The notes: a model not told the origin generated them from the letters alone. A stretch of DNA of 64,000 bases from CATOSP01 sp965237775 (GCA_965237775.1 OZ250155.1:3286001-3350000), one strand, 5' to 3'. Positions 41,713-51,178 are shown, numbered from the stretch's first letter. Program-made: numbers and translations.

Positions 41713-42980
41713 TAGTAGCCGATCAGTGTTGGATTGATGGGTAAAGGGACTTCAGCTTGATACGCGCATCCTCGGTGGTAAAGCGCCAGTCCACTCGTAT
41801 GCCGTCCCGGTTGCGCTGAGCCTGCCACGCTCCCACCTCCCGCCGCAGAGCCCTTTGACCGGGAATACGGTGGTCCAGGCATTGGCGGGCCATCACCCCG
41901 ATTTCAATCTCGGCCATATCCAGCCAACTGCCATGCTTGGGGGTTAGTGGACCTCCAACCGTTCGGCGATGCGCCGTGCTTCGGCAGGTTCAAATTCCTC
42001 GTACAGCGAGGACGGGTGGTGGGTGTTCAAGTTGTCCATCACCAGCACAATACGGTCCTTGTGCTGGTAGTCCTCGTCCACCAGTTGCTTGACCACCCGG
42101 GCCCAATCGGCTTTGGTGCGCCGGTCCGTCACTTCCACCCGGCGCCACCCTTCCAGCGGAGCGAACAACATGAACAGGTTGCTCACCCCGTTGCGCTCGT
42201 ATTCGTAATCGTAGGAGCCCGCCGCCCCAGGCTGGGCCGGACGCGGCCGGCGCGTCTCTTTCACCTGCTGTTTGCTGGTCTCGTCCAGGCAGACCAGAAC
42301 TTCGTTGTCCGCATACTGGCGCTGATAGACTTCCAGCACGTCTTCCAGCACGTCTTCCATCGCGCAGACGAACTCGGCGCTGCCTTGCGGAGGAATGCAC
42401 CAGCATTCCTTCAGCCAAGGCTTGAGTTCGTTTTTTTGAGCGTCTGCCGCACCGTTTCAGGGCTGATGCTCTCCACTATCTCGCATTCGACCAGCCGGTC
42501 GGCCAACAGTTTCAGCGTCCAACCGGCCCGGCCTTCCGGCGGTTCTCCGCAGGCCAGAGCCTGCCCCCGGCCACGACCGGGGGGCAATCAGGTGGGCTTC
42601 CCCTTGACCGTCCAGCCGCTTCGGACGACGATTGAGTTGCCGCTTTCGCTCCAAGGCCGCCTCAATCCCTTCCTCCACGCAACGGCGGCGCACCCGCTCC
42701 ACCGTCGCGCGGCCAATCTGGAGAACCCGGGCAATCTCTTCATCCTTCATGGCCCCCTCCGCATGGGCCTCATCACTCAGCAGCAGGATGCGCCCGTGGG
42801 TCTGCTGGTAAGCCGCCGCCCGGCCACGGGACACCAATGTCTTCAGTTCCTGCCGCTCCTCCGCACTCAGCTTGACCCGGTATCTCTTCATCGGCATCCC
42901 CCCCACGCCCCAATCCTCTTCGCCCTATGCTTGGTAGAATACACTTGCTCAGTACTCAATTCAAAAATGTTAGACTACTA
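41713..42980 (-). mobile_element. IS630-type insertion sequence (second, different subfamily)
   Basis: Both ends read CTAGTAG, ten variable bases, then TTGGATTGA or TTGAATTGA as inverted repeats. TA at 41713-41714 and 42979-42980 is the likely target duplication. Length is 1.27 kb, like the first IS630-type element, but the transposase sequence is of another subfamily. Confidence 0.8.
41723..42897 (-). pseudogene. IS630-family transposase, several lesions
   Basis: The N-terminal part has a homeodomain-like helix-turn-helix (KDEEIARVLQIGRATVERVRRR). A 25-base insertion at 42558-42582 separates HLIA from LACGEPPEGRAGW; without it the reading is continuous. An A7 run near 42433-42440 (one A short) separates the next segment from LKKNELKPWLKE. 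The DDE core follows: VLVCLDETSKQ with the first Asp, VLVMDNLNTHH with the second. One missing base in CACTA-ACC near 41943 separates the last part, MAEIEIGVMARQCL with the final Glu. A 12-base duplication also repeats DVLE. The gene cannot make an active enzyme as shown. Confidence 0.82.
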
Positions 42981-43230
42981 GGCTGGTGGGATCACGGGGC
43001 GTCGGGAATGACGAAGTTGGGACAATAACAGGCCTCGGGGAATGCTGCGGATGCCCACTAGACCAACAACCCTGAGACCGCGCCACCCAACAGACCAACT
43101 CTCCACACCGTCACGGAATCCATTACAATCCTAAGGTGACTATCTTAACCCTCCCCATCACCTCGATGCTCGAACACCCGGATTCGGCCGGACCAACTCC
43201 TTTAGTGGAACGGGCAACCGGGACCTCGAC

Positions 43231-44499
43231 TTGGTAGAGTCCAACGCGAGTGCCGCCGGCCAGTCTTACTTTCGGCGGATGCTGGGGCCCTGGCGGGCAC
43301 CCGACTTCCGGTGGTACTGGACCAGTTCGGCCACTCAAGCAATCTCACAGGGGATGCAGTTCCTGGTCATCGGCTGGCTGGTGTTGGAAGTCACCGAATC
43401 AAAGACCCAGTTGGGGCTGCTCCTCTTCCTCTACGGCGTGCCAAACGTCGGCCTGCTGATGGTAGGCGGCGTCATTGCCGACCGCGTCAACCGAAAGCGG
43501 CTCCTGATGGCGATTCAGACCGCGGTCGGCGCCCTCATCGCGGTGCTGGCAACCCTCTCCATCACGGGCGTTATTACGATCTGGCATATCTATGTCGCGG
43601 GAGTGGCGTTGGGCGCGCTCCAGGCTCTCAACCAACCGGCGCGAGTCGCGATGGTAGCCGACCTGGTGGATGAGCGCACGCTGTTGGATGCCGTGGCCCA
43701 ATTTAACGTCGCGGTCCACATTGGCAGGATCGTCGGGCCACCCTTGGTGGGAGCGGTCATTGATGTATGGAGCATCAGCAACGCCCTCTTTATGAACGCT
43801 TCGTTCTACGTGGTCAGCGTTTTATGCGTTTCACGAATCAGCGCGCCGCCCAGCCGGCCCAAGCCGGCATCCGTGCCTTTTTCGAGGAACTTCGTGGACG
43901 GCCTCACGCATATCCGCGACGCGCCGGTGCTGCTAACGGTGATCATCCTGGCCTGCTCCTTCGGTGGGTTCGGCATGTCCCATCTACAGGTCATCCCGGC
44001 CTTCGCCCAAGACCAGCTAGGCAGTGGAGCTTACGAAGCGGGGCTGCTGCTCTTGGCTTCGGGAATCGGGTCCTTGATTGGCAACCTCAGCCTGACGTTC
44101 ATGGGCCGCGCCTGGCTTTACCGATGGTTGTTGGCTTGCCTCGGGTTGTTCGTGATTTTCCTGACGTTATTCGCCTGGTCGGTATGGTTCTGGGTGTCGT
44201 GGGGCTTATTCCTGGTATTAGGAGCGTTGAGCCTGGGCACAGTATGGCCGCTGGCCACGACGATCCTACAGCTATCATCAGCGCCGGAGGTGCGGGGACG
44301 GGTGATGGGGGTCCTCCACTTCACGCCGGGTTTCCACTACTTGGGTGCGCTACCGCTGGCTGCGGCGGCGGGCTGGATCGGTTGGCCCATGTCCATTAGC
44401 GTCGCGGCTGCGCTCTGCCTTTTGGTCACGATTTGGTTCGGCGTCGGCAGAGCATCGGGCAGGAGCCTGGCTGCCGGACCTATGGCGTCAGGAAACTGA
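43231..44499 (+). CDS. MFS transporter, DHA3/EntS-like
   Basis: The 422-residue protein has about 12 helices, starting with FRWYWTSSATQAISQGMQF and GGVIADRVNRKRLLM in loop 2-3. LNQPARVAMVADLV in helix 4-5 is the hallmark of the MFS_3 group (macrolide and enterobactin exporters). The start is TTG with a weak ribosome site; the alternative ATG at 43279 would remove 16 residues. The 250 bases upstream, next to the IS630 edge, show no feature except a possible -10 TACAAT near 43118. The substrate is unknown. Confidence 0.88.
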   Translation: MVESNASAAGQSYFRRMLGPWRAPDFRWYWTSSATQAISQGMQFLVIGWLVLEVTESKTQLGLLLFLYGVPNVGLLMVGGVIADRVNRKRLLMAIQTAVGALIAVLATLSITGVITIWHIYVAGVALGALQALNQPARVAMVADLVDERTLLDAVAQFNVAVHIGRIVGPPLVGAVIDVWSISNALFMNASFYVVSVLCVSRISAPPSRPKPASVPFSRNFVDGLTHIRDAPVLLTVIILACSFGGFGMSHLQVIPAFAQDQLGSGAYEAGLLLLASGIGSLIGNLSLTFMGRAWLYRWLLACLGLFVIFLTLFAWSVWFWVSWGLFLVLGALSLGTVWPLATTILQLSSAPEVRGRVMGVLHFTPGFHYLGALPLAAAAGWIGWPMSISVAAALCLLVTIWFGVGRASGRSLAAGPMASGN

Positions 44500-44635
44500 C
44501 ACGGGCTCGCCAACATGGTGTCACCAGGTAAGACCAACCCATTGCCCTAATCGACTCCATCCGAATATCCTAATAACGCGAGAAGCGGAGGCGCCCGCGA
44601 TGAGACGCCTCCGGCAACCGAGACCTGATCCTGAT

Positions 44636-46297
44636 TTAGTTGTTCCTGGTTCGCGAATTGATTAGTTCAGCCCTCACCACCAGGTCCGTGAACTCGGCCA
44701 CGTCCGCATCCTGCGGAATCAACTCTCGGACCCTGCGTGCCTCGTTGGCCACGTCTTCCAAACTGCCTTCCTGGGCCCAGTAGCTCTCACGCAGCACCTC
44801 CGCGTATTCCGCTACAACCGCCGCCATCTGGAACCTCGGCGATGCGTCCTCGAACCCATCCGCCAGGTTCTCCCTATCGAATTCGCGAAGCAGTTCGGTC
44901 ACCTTGCCACTGTCCGGGTCCTCATAGCGCAGGTAGACCGTCGCGACTTCCCCTTCCGCCCCGTCATGCAACTTGATTTCGTACAGCGCCGTTACGCTGT
45001 GCCCGGCTCCAATCTCCCCCGCATCCACTTCGTCGTTCCGGAAGTCCCGGTCCGCCACACGCCGGTTCTCGTAGCCCAACAACCGGTAGCTCCGGACCGC
45101 CTCTGGGTTGAACTTCACCTGCACCTTTGCATCTTTGGCGATGGTCTGTAGCGTCCCCGTCAAGTCCTCGACGAATATCCTCCTCGCCTCCGCCAGCGTG
45201 TCCACATAGTAGTATGCTCCGTCTCCGTCGTTGGCCAGTTGTTCCATCAAGACGTCGTTGTAGTTCCCCATCCCAAAGCCCACGGTGGTCAGAGTCACTC
45301 CCTCTTCCACGTTCTGTTCAACCTGTTTCAGGATCGAGTCCGACCCGGTGTTGCCGACATTCCCCACACCGTCGGACAGCACGATTACACGGGTGATCCT
45401 ATCGCGTTCCACCTCGCGGACCGCCATCTCATAAGCCAGTTTCAAGCCCTGTTCCACATAGGTGGAGCCACCCGGCTGCAGCCGATCTATCGCCGACAGT
45501 ATCTCGTCTTTGTCCCGTCCACTGGTGGGTTCCAGCAACACCGACCCCGTGGAACCGTAGACCACAATTCCCACTTTGTCGCCTTCCCTGAGCTGGTCGA
45601 CCAGGAGCCGCAGCGACCGCTTGACCAGTCCCAACCGGTCCTCGCGTGCCATGGACCCTGAGACGTCTATGGTGAATATCAGGGTCGCGTCCTTCCGGTC
45701 CTCTTCGAATATGGACTTGCCTTGAAGACCCACGCGCATCAGCCAATGATTCGCCCCCCCGAACGGCGAGGGAGAACCCTCGACATGGATCGCAAACGCT
45801 TCCTGCTCCGGCCTGGCATAGCCCTGGTCGAAGAAGTTGACGAATTCTTCAACCCGTATGGAATCCGGGTCAGGGATGTTGCCATCGTGAACGTAACGCC
45901 GCGCCACGGTATATGACGCCGTGTCCACGTCCATCGCGAAAGTCGAGAGGTTGTCATCCTCTGTGTCTAAGAACGGGTTGACCCCGTAGTTCTTGAAAAA
46001 GGTAAGATCATAAGCCTTGTCGTTCACCGTGGCCGATCCGCCGATGGAGTTGAAACCCTCGCCTTCCGCCCCTGATGCGGCGGGGGGCGCCTGGGTCGCA
46101 GCTGCTCCACCCCTGACTACGCCCTTTTGAGGAGGCATACTTCCGCCTGCTTGTCCCGCCACCCCGTCCTTATATGCTGACTCCGCTTCCCCTTCCTCGC
46201 CGCTGTAATACTGCCCTGATTCGCCGCAAGCTATTAAAGCGGCCAACATGAGGGCCATCGCCCCAACAGCCAAGACCTTCCGTATAGTAGTAGCCAT
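44636..46297 (-). CDS. VWA-domain lipoprotein (YfbK-like)
   Basis: The 553-residue protein has a lipoprotein signal (LIAC, Cys24) and a low-complexity Gly/Ala/Gln linker. The N-terminal vWF-associated domain FKNYGVNPFLDTEDDNLSTFAMDVDTASYTV is broken here only for description by its segments FLDTEDDN and DVDTASYT. A von Willebrand A domain follows with an intact metal site (DVSGSM, then the Thr and Asp loops), and a C-terminal domain with RVADRDFRNDEVDAGEIGAG as in YfbK. Such proteins bind ligands through a divalent metal outside the membrane; E. coli YfbK has no firm role. AGGAGGATT lies 6 bases before the ATG. It is divergent from an HTH-TM-TPR gene with 170 bases between them. Confidence 0.9.
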   Translation of the reverse strand: MATTIRKVLAVGAMALMLAALIACGESGQYYSGEEGEAESAYKDGVAGQAGGSMPPQKGVVRGGAAATQAPPAASGAEGEGFNSIGGSATVNDKAYDLTFFKNYGVNPFLDTEDDNLSTFAMDVDTASYTVARRYVHDGNIPDPDSIRVEEFVNFFDQGYARPEQEAFAIHVEGSPSPFGGANHWLMRVGLQGKSIFEEDRKDATLIFTIDVSGSMAREDRLGLVKRSLRLLVDQLREGDKVGIVVYGSTGSVLLEPTSGRDKDEILSAIDRLQPGGSTYVEQGLKLAYEMAVREVERDRITRVIVLSDGVGNVGNTGSDSILKQVEQNVEEGVTLTTVGFGMGNYNDVLMEQLANDGDGAYYYVDTLAEARRIFVEDLTGTLQTIAKDAKVQVKFNPEAVRSYRLLGYENRRVADRDFRNDEVDAGEIGAGHSVTALYEIKLHDGAEGEVATVYLRYEDPDSGKVTELLREFDRENLADGFEDASPRFQMAAVVAEYAEVLRESYWAQEGSLEDVANEARRVRELIPQDADVAEFTDLVVRAELINSRTRNN

Positions 46298-46467
46298 CCC
46301 TAAATCCTCCTACTTGGACCATTCGTATAAGCCATGGTTGCCTCGTCCCAGCCCGCCAGTTGGATTTGCGGTCCCGGAACATGGGTCAAGGATGGCGCCT
46401 CTTGGTGTACACTCCGAACTACAGATGTGTCACATTCGGTGCGCATCGCGTGTCTGAGATGTAACAC

Positions 46468-48414
46468 TTGCCTACTTTCGCCGACCTTCTTACATCCTAC
46501 ATGGCGCGGATAGGCGTCGGCGACGCCGAATTCGCGCGCCGCCTCGGGCTAAGCCGGTTGACCCTCATCCGGTGGAAGGAAGGGGTCACCCTCAGGCCTC
46601 GCTACCGGGAGGATGTGATCCGGTGCGCAGATCTGCTCCGCCTCGGACCGGATGAGCAGGATGGTCTGCTCGCAGCGGCGGGGTTCGCTCCCGTAACCGC
46701 GACTCCGCCCGATGACACTCCGGTCGATCCCTCAACCCCAGCCACGAATGAGCCGGACGAGCCGAATGACCCTCAATCATCTGCTCAAGAAGCCGAATCG
46801 GATGGCGGTGTAGAAGAGTCCAGACCCCGCAAGACCCCTCGGGTCATCGTGTTCGCGCTGGTGGCATTGGTCGTCGCCCTCGGCGCCGGGGGAGGAGCAG
46901 TGATGTTAATGGGCGGGCCCGGTCACCCCACCGCAGCCGACGGGGAGTCACTAATCCTGGTGACCCCCTTCGCAAACTACACGGCGGGTCAGCAGGGATT
47001 CAACGTCCGGGGCCGCCTTAAACAAGAGATCGACCAGGAAATTCGCAAGTCCGGCCTCTCTTTCATACGAACCGCCGATTGGCCAGTGACGATTGTCAGT
47101 GAGCTTTCCGCGTTGGACGCGGGCCACCGGGCCAAAGCGGCGATGGTCATCTGGGGTGAATACGATAGCGGGAGGGTCATGGCCAATATCACCATCCCGG
47201 AAGACAAGTCCGACACTCATCAACAGCTTGTGGTGGATATAGACTCGTCACCATCGGACCTTCCTACAGTGATCAACCTCGACCTGCCCGATGAAGTCCG
47301 CTCCATAGCGCTATTGACACTCGGGCAATTGTTCCTGGATCGGGGTGAGTTCGATTTAGCGAAGACCGTGTTGATTCAGGCTCTGGCGCGTCCTCCGATA
47401 GACCGGGACGCCCTCGCAAGTCTTCGTTACCGGCTGGGCCGCGCTTACCTGGGTGGTGAACTGGCCGACCTTGACGAGGCCATCTGGCTGTTCACCCAGG
47501 TGCTCACCGTCAAACCCAGGTCAGTTGACACGTATAGCAACCGGGCCCTGGCCTACATGGACAGGGGCAGGGAAGACGACTACACACTGGCGATACAGGA
47601 CCTTACGCAGGCGGCAGCCCTTTCTCCGGGTGAGGAGAGCCCCTTCGTAAACCGGGCGGCTGCTTACCTCGAACGAAATAACCCCGGGGATTTGGGCCGC
47701 GCCCTTGGGGACTTGAACATTGTCTTGGCCTCGGACCCCGAGTCCTCCAGCGCCCTGGTGAACCGCGCCGCCGTGTACTTGCACCGGGGTTCGGAGGGCG
47801 ACTTGGACCGGGCGTTTGACGACCTTGAGCAGGCCATCGACATCAAACCCAACCTCGCCGCGGCTTACATCAATCTGGGAAACGCGTACCTCGACAGGGG
47901 TAACGACTCCGCGCTCAAGTCAGCAGCCGAGGAGTTTTCCCGCGCGATCGAACTCGACCCCAGTTCTCCTGTAGCGCACTTCAACCGTGGGCTGGTGTAC
48001 TCGGCCTTACAAGACTGGGACCAGTCCACACGCGATCTGGTGCGAGCCCAGGAGATCCTCCCAAACGACATGAAGGCCAACAACACGCTGTGCTGGCATT
48101 TGGGTATCCGACAGGAGCCGCACCGCGCAATGGCTTATTGTGATTTGGCGGTCTCCATGGACCCTAGTGGTCTGCCTCTGGACAGTAGAGGACTAGTATA
48201 CGCGGTGATGGGCCGCCACGGCGAAGCCATAGACGACTTCCAGGACTTCCTGCTCTGGGTAGACCGGTCAGTCAAAGAGAGCTGCCGAGGCCATTATCGG
48301 AACAGCCGGCTGGCCTGGATAGATGAGTTGAGCACGGGCAAGAACCCCTTCGACCGGGAGACCCTCGTTGAGTTGCGTGTGACACCCATTTCTTCCAGGG
48401 ATGATCCCTGCTGA
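46468..48414 (+). CDS. Membrane-anchored HTH-TPR protein
   Basis: The 648-residue protein has an XRE-like helix-turn-helix (about residues 17-40, FARRLGLSRLTLIRWKEG) at the N-terminus. A Pro/Asp/Glu-rich linker (75-120), a single transmembrane helix (126-148) and an outward domain opening with LILVTPFANYTAGQQGF follow; this last segment resembles the TolB-like sensor region of CadC-type regulators. From about residue 285 at least eight tetratricopeptide repeats follow (for instance AAAYINLGNAYLDRGN and VAHFNRGLVYSAL). This is the plan of a one-component membrane regulator. The start is TTG. It is divergent from the VWA lipoprotein, which is an obvious candidate target or partner. Confidence 0.82.
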   Translation: MPTFADLLTSYMARIGVGDAEFARRLGLSRLTLIRWKEGVTLRPRYREDVIRCADLLRLGPDEQDGLLAAAGFAPVTATPPDDTPVDPSTPATNEPDEPNDPQSSAQEAESDGGVEESRPRKTPRVIVFALVALVVALGAGGGAVMLMGGPGHPTAADGESLILVTPFANYTAGQQGFNVRGRLKQEIDQEIRKSGLSFIRTADWPVTIVSELSALDAGHRAKAAMVIWGEYDSGRVMANITIPEDKSDTHQQLVVDIDSSPSDLPTVINLDLPDEVRSIALLTLGQLFLDRGEFDLAKTVLIQALARPPIDRDALASLRYRLGRAYLGGELADLDEAIWLFTQVLTVKPRSVDTYSNRALAYMDRGREDDYTLAIQDLTQAAALSPGEESPFVNRAAAYLERNNPGDLGRALGDLNIVLASDPESSSALVNRAAVYLHRGSEGDLDRAFDDLEQAIDIKPNLAAAYINLGNAYLDRGNDSALKSAAEEFSRAIELDPSSPVAHFNRGLVYSALQDWDQSTRDLVRAQEILPNDMKANNTLCWHLGIRQEPHRAMAYCDLAVSMDPSGLPLDSRGLVYAVMGRHGEAIDDFQDFLLWVDRSVKESCRGHYRNSRLAWIDELSTGKNPFDRETLVELRVTPISSRDDPC

Positions 48415-48506
48415 AGGCAACTAATCCTTTTCAAAGCGGTCCCATTGGTCTAAAATATTATCCAGATCATATCGTGACACTTTGGCGTCGCGATCTCGTC
48501 GTACGC

Positions 48507-48584
48507 AGGAGCGTAGCTCAGTCTGGCCAGAGCGCTGGTCTCCAAAACCAGTGGTCGCGGGTTCGAATCCTGCCGCTCCTGCCA
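48507..48584 (+). tRNA. tRNA-Trp (anticodon CCA)
   Basis: Acceptor AGGAGCG pairs with CGCTCCT, the D-arm is GCTC/GAGC, the anticodon arm CTGGT/ACCAG has loop CTCCAAA, and the T-arm is regular. Anticodon CCA reads UGG. The body ends at 48581 with discriminator G, and CCA is encoded at 48582-48584. Its GCCA end and anticodon match the T-box before trpE. Confidence 0.96.
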
Positions 48585-48708
48585 AGCCCCGCCTCCAGCC
48601 TTCAAGGCAGCTTTAGACACCCCTCTGTCTTCGACACGTCCGCCACCTGGAACCTCCCGCACCGCGCACTCATGCCCGCTAATCAGTCATAGACTAAGGA
48701 GGATTCCC

Positions 48709-49434
48709 ATGCCAGGAATAGGCACACTCAAACAGCGCATCAAGGCAGGTGAGATCGTCATCGGCGTATCCGTGCCCCTGGACTCAACAAGAGGCCAGTT
48801 GGAAGAAATCCTAAGCAAGGACGCCTACGATTTTTTGACGGTAGACAGCCAGCACAGCCCCTATAACGAGGAGAAACTGGCCGCTCTCTGCATCCTGTCG
48901 GAAGACCTGGAAATGCCGGTCCAATTCCGCATCAAAAATACGCGGCACGCCTATTTGATCGGCAACATCTTGGACCTTGGCCCAGCGGCAATCGAGGTAC
49001 CGTTGGTTGAAGAGGAATCAGTGGTGGATGAAGCCCTGGCTTCCTTCTACTACCCTCAGCAAGGTAAGAGAAGCTGGGGAGGTGCGGCCCGCCACGGGGT
49101 CCGGGGGCGTGACGACCGGTTGGAATACGCCGATTGGTGGAATAACAACGGCGTGCTTTGCCTGCAGATGGAGACGGTGACCGGAGTCATCAACGCCGGG
49201 AAGCTCGCCAAGCCTGGCATAGACTGCCTCACCTGGGGTCCTGCCGATCTTAGCTTCGACCTGGAGGCGCATCCTGAGTTCCCCTACCAGACCACCGACG
49301 ATTGCGTTCGTCACGTGCTCAAGCAATTGGAGGGGACCGATGTGAAGATCAGCTTCAGGAACGGCGGTCCCGACCAGCGTGACCATTACAAGGAAATGGG
49401 GGTAACCGTGTTCATGGAGCGCCCCATAGCCTAG
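48709..49434 (+). CDS. HpcH/HpaI-family aldolase
   Basis: The 241-residue TIM barrel belongs to the metal-dependent class II aldolases that cleave 2-keto-3-deoxy acids: GVSVPLDS, FLTVDSQHSPYN with the catalytic His, AAIEVPLVE, LCLQMETVTGVINAG with the metal Glu, and TWGPADLSFDL with the metal Asp. This set fits HpcH/RhmA-like enzymes that give pyruvate and an aldehyde, though its end is shorter than RhmA. AAGGAGG lies 6 bases before the ATG. It stands alone downstream of tRNA-Trp. Confidence 0.9.
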   Translation: MPGIGTLKQRIKAGEIVIGVSVPLDSTRGQLEEILSKDAYDFLTVDSQHSPYNEEKLAALCILSEDLEMPVQFRIKNTRHAYLIGNILDLGPAAIEVPLVEEESVVDEALASFYYPQQGKRSWGGAARHGVRGRDDRLEYADWWNNNGVLCLQMETVTGVINAGKLAKPGIDCLTWGPADLSFDLEAHPEFPYQTTDDCVRHVLKQLEGTDVKISFRNGGPDQRDHYKEMGVTVFMERPIA

Positions 49435-49519
49435 GCTGCCCCTCGCCCAAACCGGCTTAGACAATCCGCCTTGCCTTCGAAGCGGGTTGCCCGGGCGGGG
49501 GACTGGCCCCCCGCCCGGA

Positions 49520-49756
49520 TCAGCTATGGCGGGCAATCTCCCGCTTATACACTACCGAGTTTACCAAGCGTTCGAGGCCATCGATTTCTTCCATGCACTC
49601 GTCCAGCGAAGCCGCCGTGCCCAGGAACGAAGCAACAGCCTCCCCGACAATGAACACGCTGTAGCCATGATGGTTGAAGTAGACCTCGACCCTAACATCA
49701 TCCAGAGCCCGTGAATAAACCGGTGTACCGGCCCTAAGATCCAGCGCCGTTCCCAC
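49520..49756 (-). CDS. Small hypothetical protein
   Basis: The 78-residue frame starts with GTG, 6 bases after GGAGGGG, and has balanced composition with a likely beta-alpha pattern (VRVEVYFNHHGYSVFIVG, then SLDECMEEIDGLERL). I do not recognise the family. It ends 85 bases before the aldolase stop on the other strand. The 280 bases upstream contain only an inverted repeat near 50000. Confidence 0.5.
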   Translation of the reverse strand: MGTALDLRAGTPVYSRALDDVRVEVYFNHHGYSVFIVGEAVASFLGTAASLDECMEEIDGLERLVNSVVYKREIARHS

Positions 49757-49981
49757 AATGCCCCTCCGTGTTGCTGGATAAGACCCCGGGTCACCGCCCG
49801 GGATTAGTACCTCTGGGACTTACTCTAGCAGCCGTTTCCTCCTTTGTAACCGGGCAAATGTCAGTAGCCGGAGGCCACAATCCACGTAGTTGACCACATT
49901 ATGTCTACCCAATCCCAAAGGTAATCCCTAATACGTCCAAGGCAGAGCGGTTGGACTCATCGCTAGCGGTTGACGGAGGGG

Positions 49982-50016
49982 CTTGCCGAAAATCGGTGGA
50001 AAGACCTTTCGGCAAG
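49982..50016. terminator. Hairpin downstream of the DRG-like GTPase gene
   Basis: CTTGCCGAAA (49982-49991) and TTTCGGCAAG (50007-50016) form a perfect 10-bp stem with a 15-base loop, just after the stop of the minus-strand GTPase gene. A T-run is lacking. Confidence 0.45.
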
Positions 50017-50038
50017 GCATGATTCAGCGTTGTTCCAG

Positions 50039-51025
50039 CTAGCCGTGAAGCTCGATAGCGTCGCCGTCGGACAGGACGTAGTCACGTCCAACCCGCTGTC
50101 CCCCGAACTTGCCGGAACCCCATAGCAGGGCATACTTGAAGCGCCGCAGCCAGTCCTTGTGCACCAGCACGGCGGCGTCCTCCACCATGCTGCCGCGGGC
50201 CAGCACGAGAGGGTCTTTGGTGTCTGGGTCGGAGCCCTTCGCCTTGAGGTAGACCCGCACCCGTCCCAGGGTTTCGTAGATGTCTTGCGCCAATTGATTG
50301 AGACCCGTCTCCTCCAACGCGGACACCGCAACCATAGGGAACCGGGACCCGTATAGCTCCTGCAGAAGTTCGAGCGCTACCTCGGCGTCCGGTTCGTCGG
50401 CCTTCGTGCCGATGATGAGCGCCGGTTTCTGAACCAACGGGTCTTCCGGGTCGAAGCTCTCGCCGAGGCTCAGCAGCCGGTAGCTAAACCGGTCAAGCTC
50501 GGAGAATACTTCGTCGGCTTCGGTCAAGGGGTCGCCCGATAAATCTAGGACGATCAACAACAAATCCGAGTTCCGCAGCAGACTGAAGAGTGGGCCTTGA
50601 ATGTCCCGGTCGTTGATGGCCGGGGTGTCTACGAGTTGAATCCTGACGTTTTCGAAGCGCAGCATACCCGGCAGGGGGACACGCGTCGTATAGGGGTAGG
50701 CTGCCACCTTCGCGGCGGCGCCCGTGAGGGTGGCAAGGAGCTGTGACTTTCCGGCGTTGGGCACACCAATCAACGCCGCTTGACCCGCCCCTTCTTTGCG
50801 GACCACGAAGGGTTGAGGCTGGCCGCTGCCGCGCTTGGGGTTCTCGAGTTCCTCCAGGCCCTTGGCGACTTTCGCCCTCAGGTCGGCCCGCAGGTGATCG
50901 GTGCCTTTGTGCTTGGGGGTGGCCGCCAACATCTGTTGCAGGGCGGCCACCTTCTCTGCGGCGCCCCTGGCGGCCCGGTAGGTCTGCTCGGCGATGTAGT
51001 ATTGGGGAGGCAGGTTGGCCGGCAT
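50039..51025 (-). CDS. DRG/Obg-like GTPase with TGS domain
   Basis: The 328-residue protein has a basic helical N-terminus. The G-domain shows GVPNAGKSQLL (P-loop), a Thr-rich switch I (YPYTTRVPLPG), VDTPAIND (G3) and GTKADEPD (G4, TKAD for NKxD). The C-terminal TGS domain ends VLSDGDAIELHG. This plan is closer to the archaeal and eukaryotic DRG/Rbg GTPases than to bacterial Obg, which has a glycine-rich N-terminal fold. DRG proteins associate with ribosomes and translation factors. AGGAGAGG lies before the ATG. No partner gene is adjacent. Confidence 0.85.
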   Translation of the reverse strand: MPANLPPQYYIAEQTYRAARGAAEKVAALQQMLAATPKHKGTDHLRADLRAKVAKGLEELENPKRGSGQPQPFVVRKEGAGQAALIGVPNAGKSQLLATLTGAAAKVAAYPYTTRVPLPGMLRFENVRIQLVDTPAINDRDIQGPLFSLLRNSDLLLIVLDLSGDPLTEADEVFSELDRFSYRLLSLGESFDPEDPLVQKPALIIGTKADEPDAEVALELLQELYGSRFPMVAVSALEETGLNQLAQDIYETLGRVRVYLKAKGSDPDTKDPLVLARGSMVEDAAVLVHKDWLRRFKYALLWGSGKFGGQRVGRDYVLSDGDAIELHG

Positions 51026-51178
51026 CCTATCCTCTCCTGGTCCACGATATGCCCCGTCTGGGCGTTCCTGCGGAATTTACGGGACTATAACAATCGGCGG
51101 CTGGCGAGTCAAACAGTCCTTACATAGACAACCCATGGCCTCGGCAGTAGACTACGGGCCATTAGACTGGAGGGCGAC

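Noticed and set aside
48445..48473. Promoter for tRNA-Trp (TTGGTC and CATATC)
   Set aside because: The -10 match is poor and other AT-rich hexamers nearby are equally weak.
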